DNA from: Sphingobacterium mizutaii
GTDB taxonomy: Bacteria > Bacteroidota > Bacteroidia > Sphingobacteriales > Sphingobacteriaceae
NCBI RefSeq assembly: GCF_900187125.1
Contig: NZ_LT906468.1
Coordinates: forward strand, 806,001-870,000
Reading direction: 5' to 3'
DNA: 64,000 nucleotides
Program-made: the position numbers and the translations under genes
Shown here: piece by piece, positions 55,754-64,000 of the stretch
How the letters are laid out: each line of letters starts with the position of its first letter
How positions within the stretch are numbered: the first letter of the stretch is position 1
The notes under the pieces: generated by a model
The model's input: only the letters and a program-made list of their open reading frames with translations
The model's database searches: none
Told to the model about the DNA's origin: nothing

Positions 55754-56626
55754 TTAGGTTACGGCAAATTTCTTAGCTAAGAAGATTGAAACCGGTAATA
55801 TGGCGCATACGGCCAATGCTAACAGCCAGTGGCCAGATATGGCAATCCAGCTAGCATTCATTAAAATCAGTGCGAGTACTCCAAATTTCACAGCCTTCCT
55901 GACATCTTGTGGCTGCAATGTTTTCAGGGCTTTGGAAACCGGTGAACCAATCATAACACTGAAAAGCAGGATGAAAACCAAGGCCAAGTAATTTTTGCTG
56001 CTATAGGTGAAGTAAAGTAAGGTTATTATAACAATGGAATACAAGCCAATGGAAACCAATAAGGCAGTCTTATTGCTTCCATAAACTTCACCACGGCTTA
56101 TATTTGTTACCGAGGCGATATAGATAATCGGGATGATGGCGATATACCAATAGCTCAAGGCATCTGGCAATACGGCCATTCCCAAAAGAAGGTTCAGACC
56201 TCTACAGGCTCCCATGACGATAGGGCCAGCTAGGAAATGATGTTTTGCTTTGCCATTGTACAATAAGCACATCAGCACGATGGCCAATGAAACATAGAAT
56301 GCGGTCATATTGACCTGATAGGCCAAAAAGGATCCAATGGCAAAGGCTAAGGTACCTAAAATGCTGGCAGCGGATTTTTTGATCCTACCGGAAGGGATAG
56401 GGCGTTCGGGACGCTCCACTTTATCCAAAGCGGCATCAAAGACATCATTAAAGACTATCCCGCCAGTATAGAGTAACATACTGGAAATGGTAATCCAGAT
56501 CAATGGATTGACCGGGGGTAAATCTTGTTGCAGAAACAAGCAGGCTAAAGCGACACCAGCTAAAACATCAGATATGGCTGTTAAAACATTGGACGGCCTG
56601 ATGATTTGGATCCATGGTTTCAACAT
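55754..56626 (-). CDS. eboC: EboC: UbiA-type prenyltransferase
   Basis: 290 residues from ATG 56626 (MLKPWIQIIRPSNVLTA); a TTG two codons upstream is the alternative. About nine membrane helices. First Asp-rich motif is NDVFDAALDKVERPERPIPS (NDxxDxxxD), which binds prenyl diphosphate through Mg2+. The second UbiA Asp motif is not evident; ISRGEVYGSNK occupies its position. This points to a membrane-bound prenyl or related transferase of altered specificity. It is embedded in the ebo operon with 12 bp or less on each side. Confidence 0.9.
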   Translation of the reverse strand: MLKPWIQIIRPSNVLTAISDVLAGVALACLFLQQDLPPVNPLIWITISSMLLYTGGIVFNDVFDAALDKVERPERPIPSGRIKKSAASILGTLAFAIGSFLAYQVNMTAFYVSLAIVLMCLLYNGKAKHHFLAGPIVMGACRGLNLLLGMAVLPDALSYWYIAIIPIIYIASVTNISRGEVYGSNKTALLVSIGLYSIVIITLLYFTYSSKNYLALVFILLFSVMIGSPVSKALKTLQPQDVRKAVKFGVLALILMNASWIAISGHWLLALAVCAILPVSIFLAKKFAVT

Positions 56627-56637
56627 ACGCAACGGTA

Positions 56638-57618
56638 TTAAGAAATAATAATAGAATCCTTATTTAACCTAGGTTGTTGACCACCACGAAGGATTGTATT
56701 ACCTTCAAATTTCTCATTCGGATCTGCAAATAAAGTCTTGTCCAGGGTATTTAAATCAAGATGGTCGCTGACCTTGAAAGCATCTAAAGCATTCTGATAG
56801 GTCACCTTGATGACATCTTCTTTTGAAACACCATGTTGCAGCATCAATGCAGCAGTTTTTGGCACTGCCAATGGATCTGAGATTCCCCAGTCTGCTGCTG
56901 AATTGACCATGATCCTATCAGAGCCGTATTCTTTGACGATGTCCACCATGCGCTCATTGCCCATTTTGGTAAATGGATAGATGGTGAATCCGGCATAGAA
57001 ACCACGGTCTAAAACTTCCTTAACCGTTTCTTCCGAGTTATGGTCAATGATGACGGTTTGAGGGTCTAGGCCATGCTCGATAGCGATATCCATACTGCGT
57101 GTGGTTCCGCGGGTTTTATCACGGTGGGGGGTGTGAACCTGGACAGGCAGTCCAGCTTCTTTGGCAAGCTCCAATTGAGCTCTATAGTATTTATCTTCAG
57201 CAGGAGTCTGGTCATCGAAACCAATTTCTCCAATCCCGACAACACCTTCCTTATAAATGAAATGAGGAAGTAATTCCATGACCTGTTCTGCTAAAGCTTC
57301 ATTGTTTGCTTCTCTAGAATTAAGACCGATGGTACAAAAATGTCTAATCCCAAATTGGGAAGCCCTAAATCTTTCCCATCCAATCAGGCTACTATAATAA
57401 TCCTTAAAGGTATCTATCCCAGTTCTTGGCTGTCCGACCCAAAAGGCAGGTTCGATCAGTAAAAGAACACCTGCATCAAACAGCGCTTGGTAATCATCCG
57501 TCGTTCGTGAAACCATATGAATATGTGGGTCCACAAATTTCATCCCTTTAATTAATTCAAAGTCTAACGACATTGGTCTCCCCATACTCGCTAGGTCTCT
57601 ATTTAATTCTGTGCACAT
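56638..57618 (-). CDS. eboB: EboB: TatD-family metal-dependent hydrolase
   Basis: 326 residues. The amidohydrolase metal site starts with KFVDPHIHMVSRTTDDYQAL (HxH), then GIGEIGFDD (Glu), VQVHTPHRD (His), IIDHNSEE (His) and SAADWGISDP (Asp), in TatD order. Length exceeds TatD nucleases by about 60 residues, as in EboB. It is probably a hydrolase acting on the ebo metabolite rather than a DNase. The start at 57618 is the ATG closest to the eboA stop; an internal Met at residue 12 is possible. Confidence 0.88.
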   Translation of the reverse strand: MCTELNRDLASMGRPMSLDFELIKGMKFVDPHIHMVSRTTDDYQALFDAGVLLLIEPAFWVGQPRTGIDTFKDYYSSLIGWERFRASQFGIRHFCTIGLNSREANNEALAEQVMELLPHFIYKEGVVGIGEIGFDDQTPAEDKYYRAQLELAKEAGLPVQVHTPHRDKTRGTTRSMDIAIEHGLDPQTVIIDHNSEETVKEVLDRGFYAGFTIYPFTKMGNERMVDIVKEYGSDRIMVNSAADWGISDPLAVPKTAALMLQHGVSKEDVIKVTYQNALDAFKVSDHLDLNTLDKTLFADPNEKFEGNTILRGGQQPRLNKDSIIIS

Positions 57619-57630
57619 TCCTGTCTGTTT

Positions 57631-58350
57631 TTAATTTTTCTCTAATAATTCTGGGCTAACGTTTTGCTGCTTCAAGATTTCTTTAGCGCGAGGAGGTAAG
57701 TGATCCTTCGCCAAAACCCATAGCATAGGGTGGATCTCTCGATTGGCAGAATCGCGTTCATAAATATAGTCGACAATGGAGTTTGCAAGATGGATGTTGT
57801 TGCGGTCGTAGAGACCATAAATCTTCTTGATATCCTTGCCGGTAAAAAAGCTCTTTAAAATCATTTGGTTCCAGGCTTCTTCATTTAAGTAGGTAGCAGG
57901 AAACTTGTTCTGCTCCATGATAGCGCCTTGAACCAGCCCAATATTATTCCGAATACCCTCTTGGCAACGGTCAATCCAGATTCTTGGGAACTGGAAAATG
58001 TTCAATGCCGAATACAAAGCTTCCTGCTCTTGCATATCAGCATAATTGAACAACTTCTCGATAAAAGTAAAATAGGGTTCTTGTTGATCTTCGATCAAAC
58101 TCAATAGGTATACCCGCGCAAGTCTAAGTACGGTCCAATTCTCGACAATCAAGGGATTGCTATCCTCTTGGACCATACTTACTGTTTTATCCTTGCTGGT
58201 ATTTAATTTCCTGCTTAATGAGGAAAATATCTTTACAAAACTTGTAGTGTAATTATCTGCAATCGTTCGCTCACATTCCTCTAAATAGCTTTTCTCCTCT
58301 GTTGTCAGCAGTTCGAATAAGGTATTTCGCACTTGTTCTTTCCATTCCAT
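57631..58350 (-). CDS. eboA: EboA-domain protein
   Basis: 239 residues, all helical by appearance, no signal peptide or membrane helix. The family core is visible in LYSALNIFQFPRIWIDRCQE and the WNQMILKSFFTGKDIKKIYGL region, and a C-terminal PMLWVLAKDHLPPRAKEI. The biochemical role is unknown; it is the first gene of every ebo cluster. Here it begins 19 bp after the stop of a DUF1080 lipoprotein gene, so the whole cluster can be read from an upstream sugar operon. Confidence 0.85.
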   Translation of the reverse strand: MEWKEQVRNTLFELLTTEEKSYLEECERTIADNYTTSFVKIFSSLSRKLNTSKDKTVSMVQEDSNPLIVENWTVLRLARVYLLSLIEDQQEPYFTFIEKLFNYADMQEQEALYSALNIFQFPRIWIDRCQEGIRNNIGLVQGAIMEQNKFPATYLNEEAWNQMILKSFFTGKDIKKIYGLYDRNNIHLANSIVDYIYERDSANREIHPMLWVLAKDHLPPRAKEILKQQNVSPELLEKN

Positions 58351-58369
58351 ATTGCAGTTTATATTATGA

Positions 58370-59167
58370 TTACTTTAAAATTTTAATCTGCATGTCTTTA
58401 TATTCAACTTTCATTGGTGGACCAACATGCACTTGCACACCAATCAATCCTTTCTCCTTGCGGTTTTCAGGATCATTGTCGATCACTTCAGCGATTACCT
58501 TTCCGTTGATAAAATGTGTTAGTTTATTGCCTTCAGCAACGATTTCCAGATCATTCCAATCATTCGGTTTTACTATGGTCTTTAATTCTTCATCGGTAGC
58601 TACAGAATCGATCACCTTCATATTTGTCCAGGCATTGCCTTTCGACTCGCCTTTATTTCCATCTGCAGGGTTCAATATTTCTGTTCGCTGACCACGGTAA
58701 GCTAAGGTTGTTCGCTTGCGTTCCTCATAGTTTTGACCAGTGTAATTATTCTTTCCATCAATGTCCGCTTGGTACCCCCGTAGGGCATTCGGCACCTCTG
58801 TGAAACGATCGCTTCTGTAATTTACACCACTATTTCCATTTTCGGAAATTTTAAATTTAGTTTTCAATGAAAAGTCAGCTACATCCCCACCGTTCCAGAT
58901 CAAAAATGTATTAGTTTTTAAGGGCTCTTGGTCTGCTCGGATCTCGCCCGATAGGACCCCATTTTCCATTTTCCAATAGGTGGTATCACCCTCCCAGCCG
59001 GATAAGGAATTCGGGTCAAACATGGCGATATAACCATCGTCTAACCCTACCGTATCGCTGGCGGTACTGTCCTGTTTGTTGTTCTGTTCTGCATTGCTTC
59101 CGTTGCATGATCCTAATAAAATAGTAGCACTGAGGCAGATACAGCTATATTTGAATAATTTTTTCAT
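58370..59167 (-). CDS. DUF1080 lipoprotein, 3-keto-glycoside hydrolase-like
   Basis: 265 residues. Lipoprotein signal with lipobox LLGSC (Cys about 21), then a laminin-G/concanavalin-like jelly roll: GYIAMFDPNSLSGWEGDTTYW, NSGVNYRSD, NDLEIVAEGNKLTHFINGKV and GLIGVQVHVGPPMKVEYKD. DUF1080 proteins act on 3-keto-glycosides in periplasmic or surface sugar-oxidation pathways. It lies after the Gfo/Idh gene (18 bp) and before eboA (19 bp). Likely exported and membrane-anchored. Confidence 0.9.
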   Translation of the reverse strand: MKKLFKYSCICLSATILLGSCNGSNAEQNNKQDSTASDTVGLDDGYIAMFDPNSLSGWEGDTTYWKMENGVLSGEIRADQEPLKTNTFLIWNGGDVADFSLKTKFKISENGNSGVNYRSDRFTEVPNALRGYQADIDGKNNYTGQNYEERKRTTLAYRGQRTEILNPADGNKGESKGNAWTNMKVIDSVATDEELKTIVKPNDWNDLEIVAEGNKLTHFINGKVIAEVIDNDPENRKEKGLIGVQVHVGPPMKVEYKDMQIKILK

Positions 59168-59185
59168 TTTGGATTTCTCTAAGAC

Positions 59186-60346
59186 TTATTTGTTCTTCCA
59201 ATCCACATGGGTATCTTCCCATTTTCTGTTTTTAGCCGAGTTGATAACGGCTTCGCAGACCTTCTGAGTTTCTAGTGCATCCCTAAAAGTTGGGTGACAT
59301 TCGGCTCCTGTTTCTAGCGTTTGTAAAAAATCTGCTACTTGATGGACAAAGGAATGTTCGTAGCCCAAAGATAGACCTGGAACCCACCATTTATCCATGT
59401 AAGGTTGGTCGCCATCTGTAACGTGAATGGACCTCCATCCTTTAACAATCGAATCATCGGCATTGTTGAAATACTCCAATCGGTTCATATCATGTAAGTC
59501 CCATTTCAAGGAACCCTTCTCACCATTGATCTCGAAAGTAAATAGGGCTTTGTGCCCACGGGCATAGCGCGTAGATTCAAACAATCCCAAAGACTCATTG
59601 TCGAAGTGACAATGAAATATACAGGCATCATCAATCTTTACATCTTCCATTTTGCCGGTTTCTTCATGCATGCGTTGCTTAACGAAGATTTCGGTCATGG
59701 CCGATACATCCTTGATACCACCATTGATCCACATCGCTAGATCTATACAATGCGCCAATAGGTCTCCGGTTACTCCTGAACCTGCAGCATCGGCATCCAT
59801 TCTCCAGAAAGCTGCTCCCCCTTGAGGAAGGTTTTCATTGATGGTCCAGTCTTGAAGGAAGTTACTGCGGTAATGGAAGATCTTGCCCAGTTTGCCGCTA
59901 TCTACGATCTGTTTCGCCAAGGTTACCGCAGGTAAACGACGGTAATTGTACCAGATCGTGTTTTTCACCTGATTGGCTTCTACGGCTGCCACCATTTTCT
60001 CGCCCTCTTCCAAGGTTCTTGAAAGCGGTTTTTCACAAAGGACCATTTTGCCGGCAGCGGCAGCAGCTACTGCGATCTCCATGTGCATATTGTTTGGGGT
60101 ACAGATATCGACAGCGTCGATATCATCCCTAGCGATCAGTTTCTTCCAATCGGTCTCGTAAGTTTCATATCCCCACTGTTCTGCAAATGCTTTCACTTTT
60201 GCTTCACTGCGTGAACATACAGCCTTTAACACGGGTGTATATTCCAGGTCAGGAAAGAAATTAGGTACACGTTTATATCCATTGGAATGGGTTCTTCCCA
60301 TGAAACCACATCCTATTAATCCAATTCTTAATTCTTTTTTGCTCAT
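59186..60346 (-). CDS. Gfo/Idh/MocA-family oxidoreductase
   Basis: 386 residues. Rossmann motif [17 protein letters not shown] at about 8-24, and the family EKP motif in [17 protein letters not shown]; the C-terminal beta-sheet domain has [20 protein letters not shown] and HCIDLAMW, with the His/Asp typical of catalytic sites. It oxidises or reduces a sugar with NAD(P). No Tat or Sec signal is seen, so it is cytoplasmic. Genes on both sides (TIM-barrel isomerase and DUF1080) suggest keto-sugar conversion. Confidence 0.92.
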   Translation of the reverse strand: MSKKELRIGLIGCGFMGRTHSNGYKRVPNFFPDLEYTPVLKAVCSRSEAKVKAFAEQWGYETYETDWKKLIARDDIDAVDICTPNNMHMEIAVAAAAAGKMVLCEKPLSRTLEEGEKMVAAVEANQVKNTIWYNYRRLPAVTLAKQIVDSGKLGKIFHYRSNFLQDWTINENLPQGGAAFWRMDADAAGSGVTGDLLAHCIDLAMWINGGIKDVSAMTEIFVKQRMHEETGKMEDVKIDDACIFHCHFDNESLGLFESTRYARGHKALFTFEINGEKGSLKWDLHDMNRLEYFNNADDSIVKGWRSIHVTDGDQPYMDKWWVPGLSLGYEHSFVHQVADFLQTLETGAECHPTFRDALETQKVCEAVINSAKNRKWEDTHVDWKNK

Positions 60347-60364
60347 GATTTTTTCTTTTGAAGA

Positions 60365-61405
60365 TTACTCTGACCATCCATTTACATCGCGCACCTCGAT
60401 CAAGGTCTTCAAGATCGAATCCCAGGTCTCTTGTTTGTGCATCACCTCATTTGGGAACATACATCCATCCCAACAGAAATGGTTGAAGGCCTTGGTTGGA
60501 TTTCCATTTTCATCCTTCATCCAGAAGCCTGCATCTTTAGCGATATCCAAACGTCCGTTAGGATCGGTTGGCAAGCAGTGTCTTCCTGTCTTATCGTGCG
60601 ATCCTGATCCGAATACCGTTCCATCGTTTTGAGCAACGTGGAAATCAATGGTCCAAGGGCGAAGTTTTGAGGTCAGGAACTTTAGCCCTCTTTCTAATTC
60701 TTCACGGTCATCCCATTGGAAGTCAGGTTTCAAGATGCGGTCTTCAGGTGCATTATAGCCTAAAAGATAAAGGAAAGTATGCGACATGTCCGCTTGGAAG
60801 CCCATATTATCACGGTCTACCATCTCTAGGGTATCCAGCATGGTTTTCCAGCTTTGCATACCACCCCAACAGATTTCACCTTCAGCAGCTAGGCGTTCGC
60901 CATATTCTGCCGCAGCATCACATGCCCTACGGAAGGTGTCTGCAATTAGTTTAGTGTTTTCAGTAGGGTTTTTTGACCATTCCTCTACACTGCTGGCAGA
61001 GTCTACGCGGATAACGTTGTTGGTCCTGATTCCTTCTTTTCTAAGTTTATATCCAAACTCAGCAGCTTTCCGGACTACTTCCACAAAGCGATCTCGGTCT
61101 GTTTGGGAACCCATTGCGGAACCGCCATCTGGTGGCCAAATAGGAGCTACTAATGTGCCTATAGCTAAACCATAGGTACCTCCAATCTTGTCTACAACTG
61201 ATTTTATATGATCGTCCGAAGGATCTAACTTGACATGTGGGTCAAATAAACCCAAGTCTATTCCATCGAATTTTACGCCGTTTACTTCTGCTTTGGCCGT
61301 TTTTTCCAATAACTCATCCAATGAAATGATGGGTTCATGGTCTCCTTTTCCTACAATGCCGGGCCATGTTGCATTGTGTAATTTTGGGAAATTGTTCTTG
61401 CTCAT
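60365..61405 (-). CDS. Sugar phosphate isomerase/epimerase, TIM barrel
   Basis: 346 residues of the xylose-isomerase-like TIM-barrel superfamily. Possible metal ligands lie in EGEICWGGMQ (Glu), GFQADMSHTFL (Asp/His), TIDFHVAQND (His) and the late CWDGCMFPNE. It probably isomerises or epimerises a keto-sugar made by the neighbouring oxidoreductase; exact substrate unknown. It is placed between the cupin gene (23 bp) and the Gfo/Idh gene (18 bp). Confidence 0.85.
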   Translation of the reverse strand: MSKNNFPKLHNATWPGIVGKGDHEPIISLDELLEKTAKAEVNGVKFDGIDLGLFDPHVKLDPSDDHIKSVVDKIGGTYGLAIGTLVAPIWPPDGGSAMGSQTDRDRFVEVVRKAAEFGYKLRKEGIRTNNVIRVDSASSVEEWSKNPTENTKLIADTFRRACDAAAEYGERLAAEGEICWGGMQSWKTMLDTLEMVDRDNMGFQADMSHTFLYLLGYNAPEDRILKPDFQWDDREELERGLKFLTSKLRPWTIDFHVAQNDGTVFGSGSHDKTGRHCLPTDPNGRLDIAKDAGFWMKDENGNPTKAFNHFCWDGCMFPNEVMHKQETWDSILKTLIEVRDVNGWSE

Positions 61406-61428
61406 AACAAAGTTTATTTATTCACTAA

Positions 61429-62640
61429 TTAACCTTTTACCACTAAATCCGGATTGTCTGGGCCGAAATGCTTCAGCATCACGATCGGATCTGTAGTGGA
61501 ATGGTTCTGAATGGTTACTCCTCTTTTTGCGGCTTCCTCTGATACAAAGTATTCATCAAAAGTCAATTGTCCGTAACGGATCAAGGCTGGGGTTTCGATC
61601 GTCCAATCATTCATCTTGCCATAACCTTGCATCATGATCAATCCATAGGCTGCAGCATCGGTAATGGTCACTGTCTGTCCAGGGAATACGGTCAATTCTT
61701 TGGCACTGAATGCGGTTGATTTATAACAAACCCATTTCTCGGAATAGCCTTCGCTTTCCATCGCTTTCTCATCTTTCACCGGCAAGGGAGCCATAAATCT
61801 GTTTTTCATCATGTCAGGATCAACGTTCAGATCCCAATCAATGATATCCATCAGAGCATCGTAATCACCTTTCATGTTCTCAGGAACGCCTTTCCACAAT
61901 AACTCTTCAGGGATGATCGCTTCGTTTACCAAAGATTGGTACATCGCAAATACATCCGAAGCTTTTTGCGGCTCATAGGTGCATAAACTTCCAGGGGCAT
62001 GCAATAAGCCTGGAGGAACATCCCATCCGGTTCCTGGTTCCAAGCGGTAGGCTTGTGAATAATTGGTGATCTTGTTGTCGCCTTTAGCAAAGTTCTCCAG
62101 ACATTCCTTGATGGTTTCTTTTGGTGTTCCCGGTGCAATTCCCATAAAGGTATACGGGAAATCGCCGCCATGGTTGTTCAACTGAGGTGGGAAGTAATAG
62201 GCTTCAGGTTTTCCTTGTTGTTCGATAAGTGCTGCCTTTTCATCATTGTGATGGATATGGTGGGGTAGAGGACCCATGTTATCAAAGAATTTTGAATACA
62301 TCGGCCAGCTTTGGTATTCATCCCAAAGACGGTTACCAATTAATTTTCCTTTTAGATGGTCTACGCAGTCAGCTAATAAAACCTGTTCTGTCTTGCCATT
62401 TTCTTCATAAACTACAAAACTCAATCCTTCAAATTCACCCGTCAAAGGACCATTTTTCGCAGGAGTGGTCGATGAAAACCAACGCTCATCAATACCGCCA
62501 CGTTCACCGCCTAATACATAGTAATCATCGGGATGAAGTTTTATCCTTTTACCTGGTACACAAAAAGATCTTGGCACCCAGTTAGGTGCTAATCTCAATA
62601 TTCCTTTTCCTTGTTCGAATGCCTTTTCAATGATTTCCAT
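61429..62640 (-). CDS. Cupin protein related to type I mannose-6-phosphate isomerase
   Basis: 403 residues. Likely zinc ligands are visible as in ManA: PHHIHHNDEKA (His-x-x-His), KPEAYYFPPQL (Glu) and DVPPGLLHAPGSLCTYEP (His). The C-terminal half has a second cupin (TVFPGQTVTITDAAAYGLIM). It is related to phosphomannose isomerases, but the operon points to a different sugar. Cytoplasmic, no signal. Confidence 0.75.
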   Translation of the reverse strand: MEIIEKAFEQGKGILRLAPNWVPRSFCVPGKRIKLHPDDYYVLGGERGGIDERWFSSTTPAKNGPLTGEFEGLSFVVYEENGKTEQVLLADCVDHLKGKLIGNRLWDEYQSWPMYSKFFDNMGPLPHHIHHNDEKAALIEQQGKPEAYYFPPQLNNHGGDFPYTFMGIAPGTPKETIKECLENFAKGDNKITNYSQAYRLEPGTGWDVPPGLLHAPGSLCTYEPQKASDVFAMYQSLVNEAIIPEELLWKGVPENMKGDYDALMDIIDWDLNVDPDMMKNRFMAPLPVKDEKAMESEGYSEKWVCYKSTAFSAKELTVFPGQTVTITDAAAYGLIMMQGYGKMNDWTIETPALIRYGQLTFDEYFVSEEAAKRGVTIQNHSTTDPIVMLKHFGPDNPDLVVKG

Positions 62641-62651
62641 TCTTATTATTT

Positions 62652-63725
62652 TTATAGGTTTATATACTTGTTTACAAATTCCGTAATGGAGTCCGGCTTA
62701 TTCAATATACTGATTTCTAAGTTATATTTCCGCTTTTCTCCGGGTTTCAGTTGGATTAATTCCCCACGTTCGCGCATCAGTTTCTGCCCTAGCGGTGGGT
62801 TGGTGCCAGGTTCCATTCCTGTTACATATTCACCTCTGCCCCAATGTTGCCAATTGGTCAACCAAGGCAGTTGCTTCTTGTTGAAGCTCAGTTTTAATGC
62901 AAAGCCTAACTTCTCGTTGTAAATTCCACAATCTACTTGGCCTTGCTCATCACTCTCCACATCTATCAAAGCTGCTTCTTCTCCTGAACCACTATGGTCT
63001 TCCCGTGGTTCTTGGCAGGTTCGGAAGTCCTGTCCTTCTTTGAATATCTTATTGTCTGCGCCGGTTTCGCGAGATTGCCAAGCGCCCTTCCAGAGCAATT
63101 TGGTTCCCGCATCAATGAAAGGCCACCCGAAGTTGAAATGGTATAAAATCATATGGGAAGAATAGATATTACCGATATTCTGGATTTCATCATCCAAATA
63201 AATGGTTGGATGACCTAGAATGCATCGTATTGTGCGCGTAATTTCGATGTTGTCTCCTAGGGGATGGCCTTGAAATATTTTTCCAGTAATGGACATTTCG
63301 TAATCGCCGTTGGCCAGATCAGGCTGCTTGATGGATATCAGTTCTGCTGGGCTGTTGCTGAATTGATCATGCAAGCCGCGTTTTCCATATTCATCTTGCT
63401 CCGGTCCTCCAACATGGGTTACCCCACAGGTCGTCAATAATCCGCCTCCAAAAGTTCTCAGCCAATCAATTCCCTTGTCTGAGAAGGGTTGCGGAGCTGT
63501 GACACCTAGGCGGCTTAGCCAACTCAAGTTAAACTGATTGAACGAAGCGTCCGCTATGTCCATACCACGGTCTATGACTACTTTAAAGCGTAGTCCTGCC
63601 CCAGTGTTGATCCAGGCAATACGCGTTCCTTTCCCCCTTCCATTATCCAAAATGGAAGTTTCTATGCCTCCAACTTGTGCTACATGGGAGACTTTGTTCA
63701 ACCAGTCTTGATTTGAGTTTTCCAA
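62652..63725 (-). CDS. Aldose-1-epimerase-like protein (DUF4432)
   Basis: 357 residues, starting at TTG (LENSNQDWLNKVSHVAQVGG); no in-frame ATG lies nearby and the start is 8 bp after the preceding stop. It has a galactose-mutarotase-type beta-sandwich with RGMDIADASFNQFNLSW and HMILYHFNFGWPFI (possible catalytic His), a DUF4432 pattern. It probably mutarotates or isomerises the sugar of this pathway. Confidence 0.85.
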   Translation of the reverse strand: MENSNQDWLNKVSHVAQVGGIETSILDNGRGKGTRIAWINTGAGLRFKVVIDRGMDIADASFNQFNLSWLSRLGVTAPQPFSDKGIDWLRTFGGGLLTTCGVTHVGGPEQDEYGKRGLHDQFSNSPAELISIKQPDLANGDYEMSITGKIFQGHPLGDNIEITRTIRCILGHPTIYLDDEIQNIGNIYSSHMILYHFNFGWPFIDAGTKLLWKGAWQSRETGADNKIFKEGQDFRTCQEPREDHSGSGEEAALIDVESDEQGQVDCGIYNEKLGFALKLSFNKKQLPWLTNWQHWGRGEYVTGMEPGTNPPLGQKLMRERGELIQLKPGEKRKYNLEISILNKPDSITEFVNKYINL

Positions 63726-63733
63726 TGCGTTAC

Positions 63734-64000
63734 TTATTTTTTGTTATAAACTTCACTTTTTTCATTTCCTCCAGACATCAGGTAGGCCATGATGTCTTTA
63801 ACTTCATCAGGACTCATCACATTCAATGTTCCCGGAGGCATGATCGATACCTCAGAACGGTTCATGGATTTCACTGAGTTTTTCGGAATGGTCTTGGTCA
63901 CTTGTGGTGCGTAAGGGTTTTGAGAAATCACATAATTGTGCTCATCCTCACTCATCAAACGGCCGAGGACGTTGGTTCCGTCTTTCAGGTTGAATACTTT
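63734..64000 (-). CDS. C-terminal part of a c-type cytochrome / haem-binding protein (partial)
   Basis: The frame is open to the window edge; 88 residues are visible. KDGTNVLGRLMSEDEHNYVI is followed by MPPGTLNVMSPDEVKDIMAY. The methionine in MPPG is the expected axial haem ligand of a cytochrome c domain, and the preceding LKDG...GRL pattern is typical of haem-binding domains of large Planctomycetes/Bacteroidetes membrane-bound dehydrogenases. The haem CxxCH motif would lie outside the window. It likely receives electrons during sugar oxidation in the periplasm. Its stop is 8 bp before the DUF4432 gene. Confidence 0.7.
   Translation of the reverse strand, partial: KVFNLKDGTNVLGRLMSEDEHNYVISQNPYAPQVTKTIPKNSVKSMNRSEVSIMPPGTLNVMSPDEVKDIMAYLMSGGNEKSEVYNKK

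Overview
This window reads as chromosomal DNA of a Bacteroidetes bacterium, most likely family Sphingobacteriaceae (Sphingobacterium/Pedobacter type). The reasons are the gene order tRNA-tuf-tRNA(Trp)-secE-nusG and rplKAJL-rpoBC, several promoters of the TTTG-N18-20-TAnnTTTG type, AT-rich intergenic DNA, non-ATG starts without strong Shine-Dalgarno sites, and protein families typical of the phylum (two-half MacB/FtsX permeases of about 800 residues, DUF5009, the ebo cluster). No transposase, integrase, phage gene or CRISPR array was seen.

Positions 1-24252 hold one export system. Six paralogous FtsX/MacB-type permeases and one 123-residue permease-like stub lie on the minus strand, with a single LolD/MacB-type ATPase and one HlyD-type adaptor. 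A divergent plus-strand operon carries a TolC-type outer-membrane protein, an NtrC-family sigma-54 activator and its histidine kinase. Four transcription units of this block share one promoter layout: two palindromes of the form TGTYCG-N4-CGRACA, 21-22 bp apart, lie 51-52 bp upstream of a TGGCAM-N5-TTGR sigma-54-type promoter. This points to a self-contained, autoregulated envelope-stress or toxic-compound regulon, and is the strongest new signal here. The intergenic gaps hold strikingly regular 7-nt-periodic degenerate repeats, a conserved stem-loop after four of the permeases, and dispersed palindromic modules.

Positions 24277-26100 carry a shortened methyltransferase-like gene and an outer-membrane beta-barrel protein. 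Positions 26237-44134 are the translation/transcription block: tRNAs Thr(TGT), Tyr, Gly, Thr(GGT), then tuf, tRNA-Trp, secE and nusG, then rplK, rplA, rplJ, rplL, rpoB and rpoC. The usually continuous nusG-rplK junction is split by about 4.5 kb holding a strong terminator, a repeat patch, and three genes for an HGSNAT-like membrane acyltransferase, a GH18 glycosidase and a secreted VCBS-repeat protein.

Positions 44195-50131 hold mgtC and a divergent hexuronate-degradation locus (eda, kdgK / fructuronate reductase-like SDR, uxuA, hexuronate transporter) with a LacI-type operator core between the two arms. After an orphan 512-residue gene, 51971-64000 is a tightly packed minus-strand run. It contains a complete eboA-F cluster transcribed behind a sugar-oxidation cassette (c-type cytochrome fragment, DUF4432 epimerase-like, ManA-like cupin, TIM-barrel isomerase, Gfo/Idh oxidoreductase, DUF1080 lipoprotein). 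All 11 junctions are short, which suggests one transcript linking keto-sugar chemistry to the poorly understood ebo metabolite-trafficking system.
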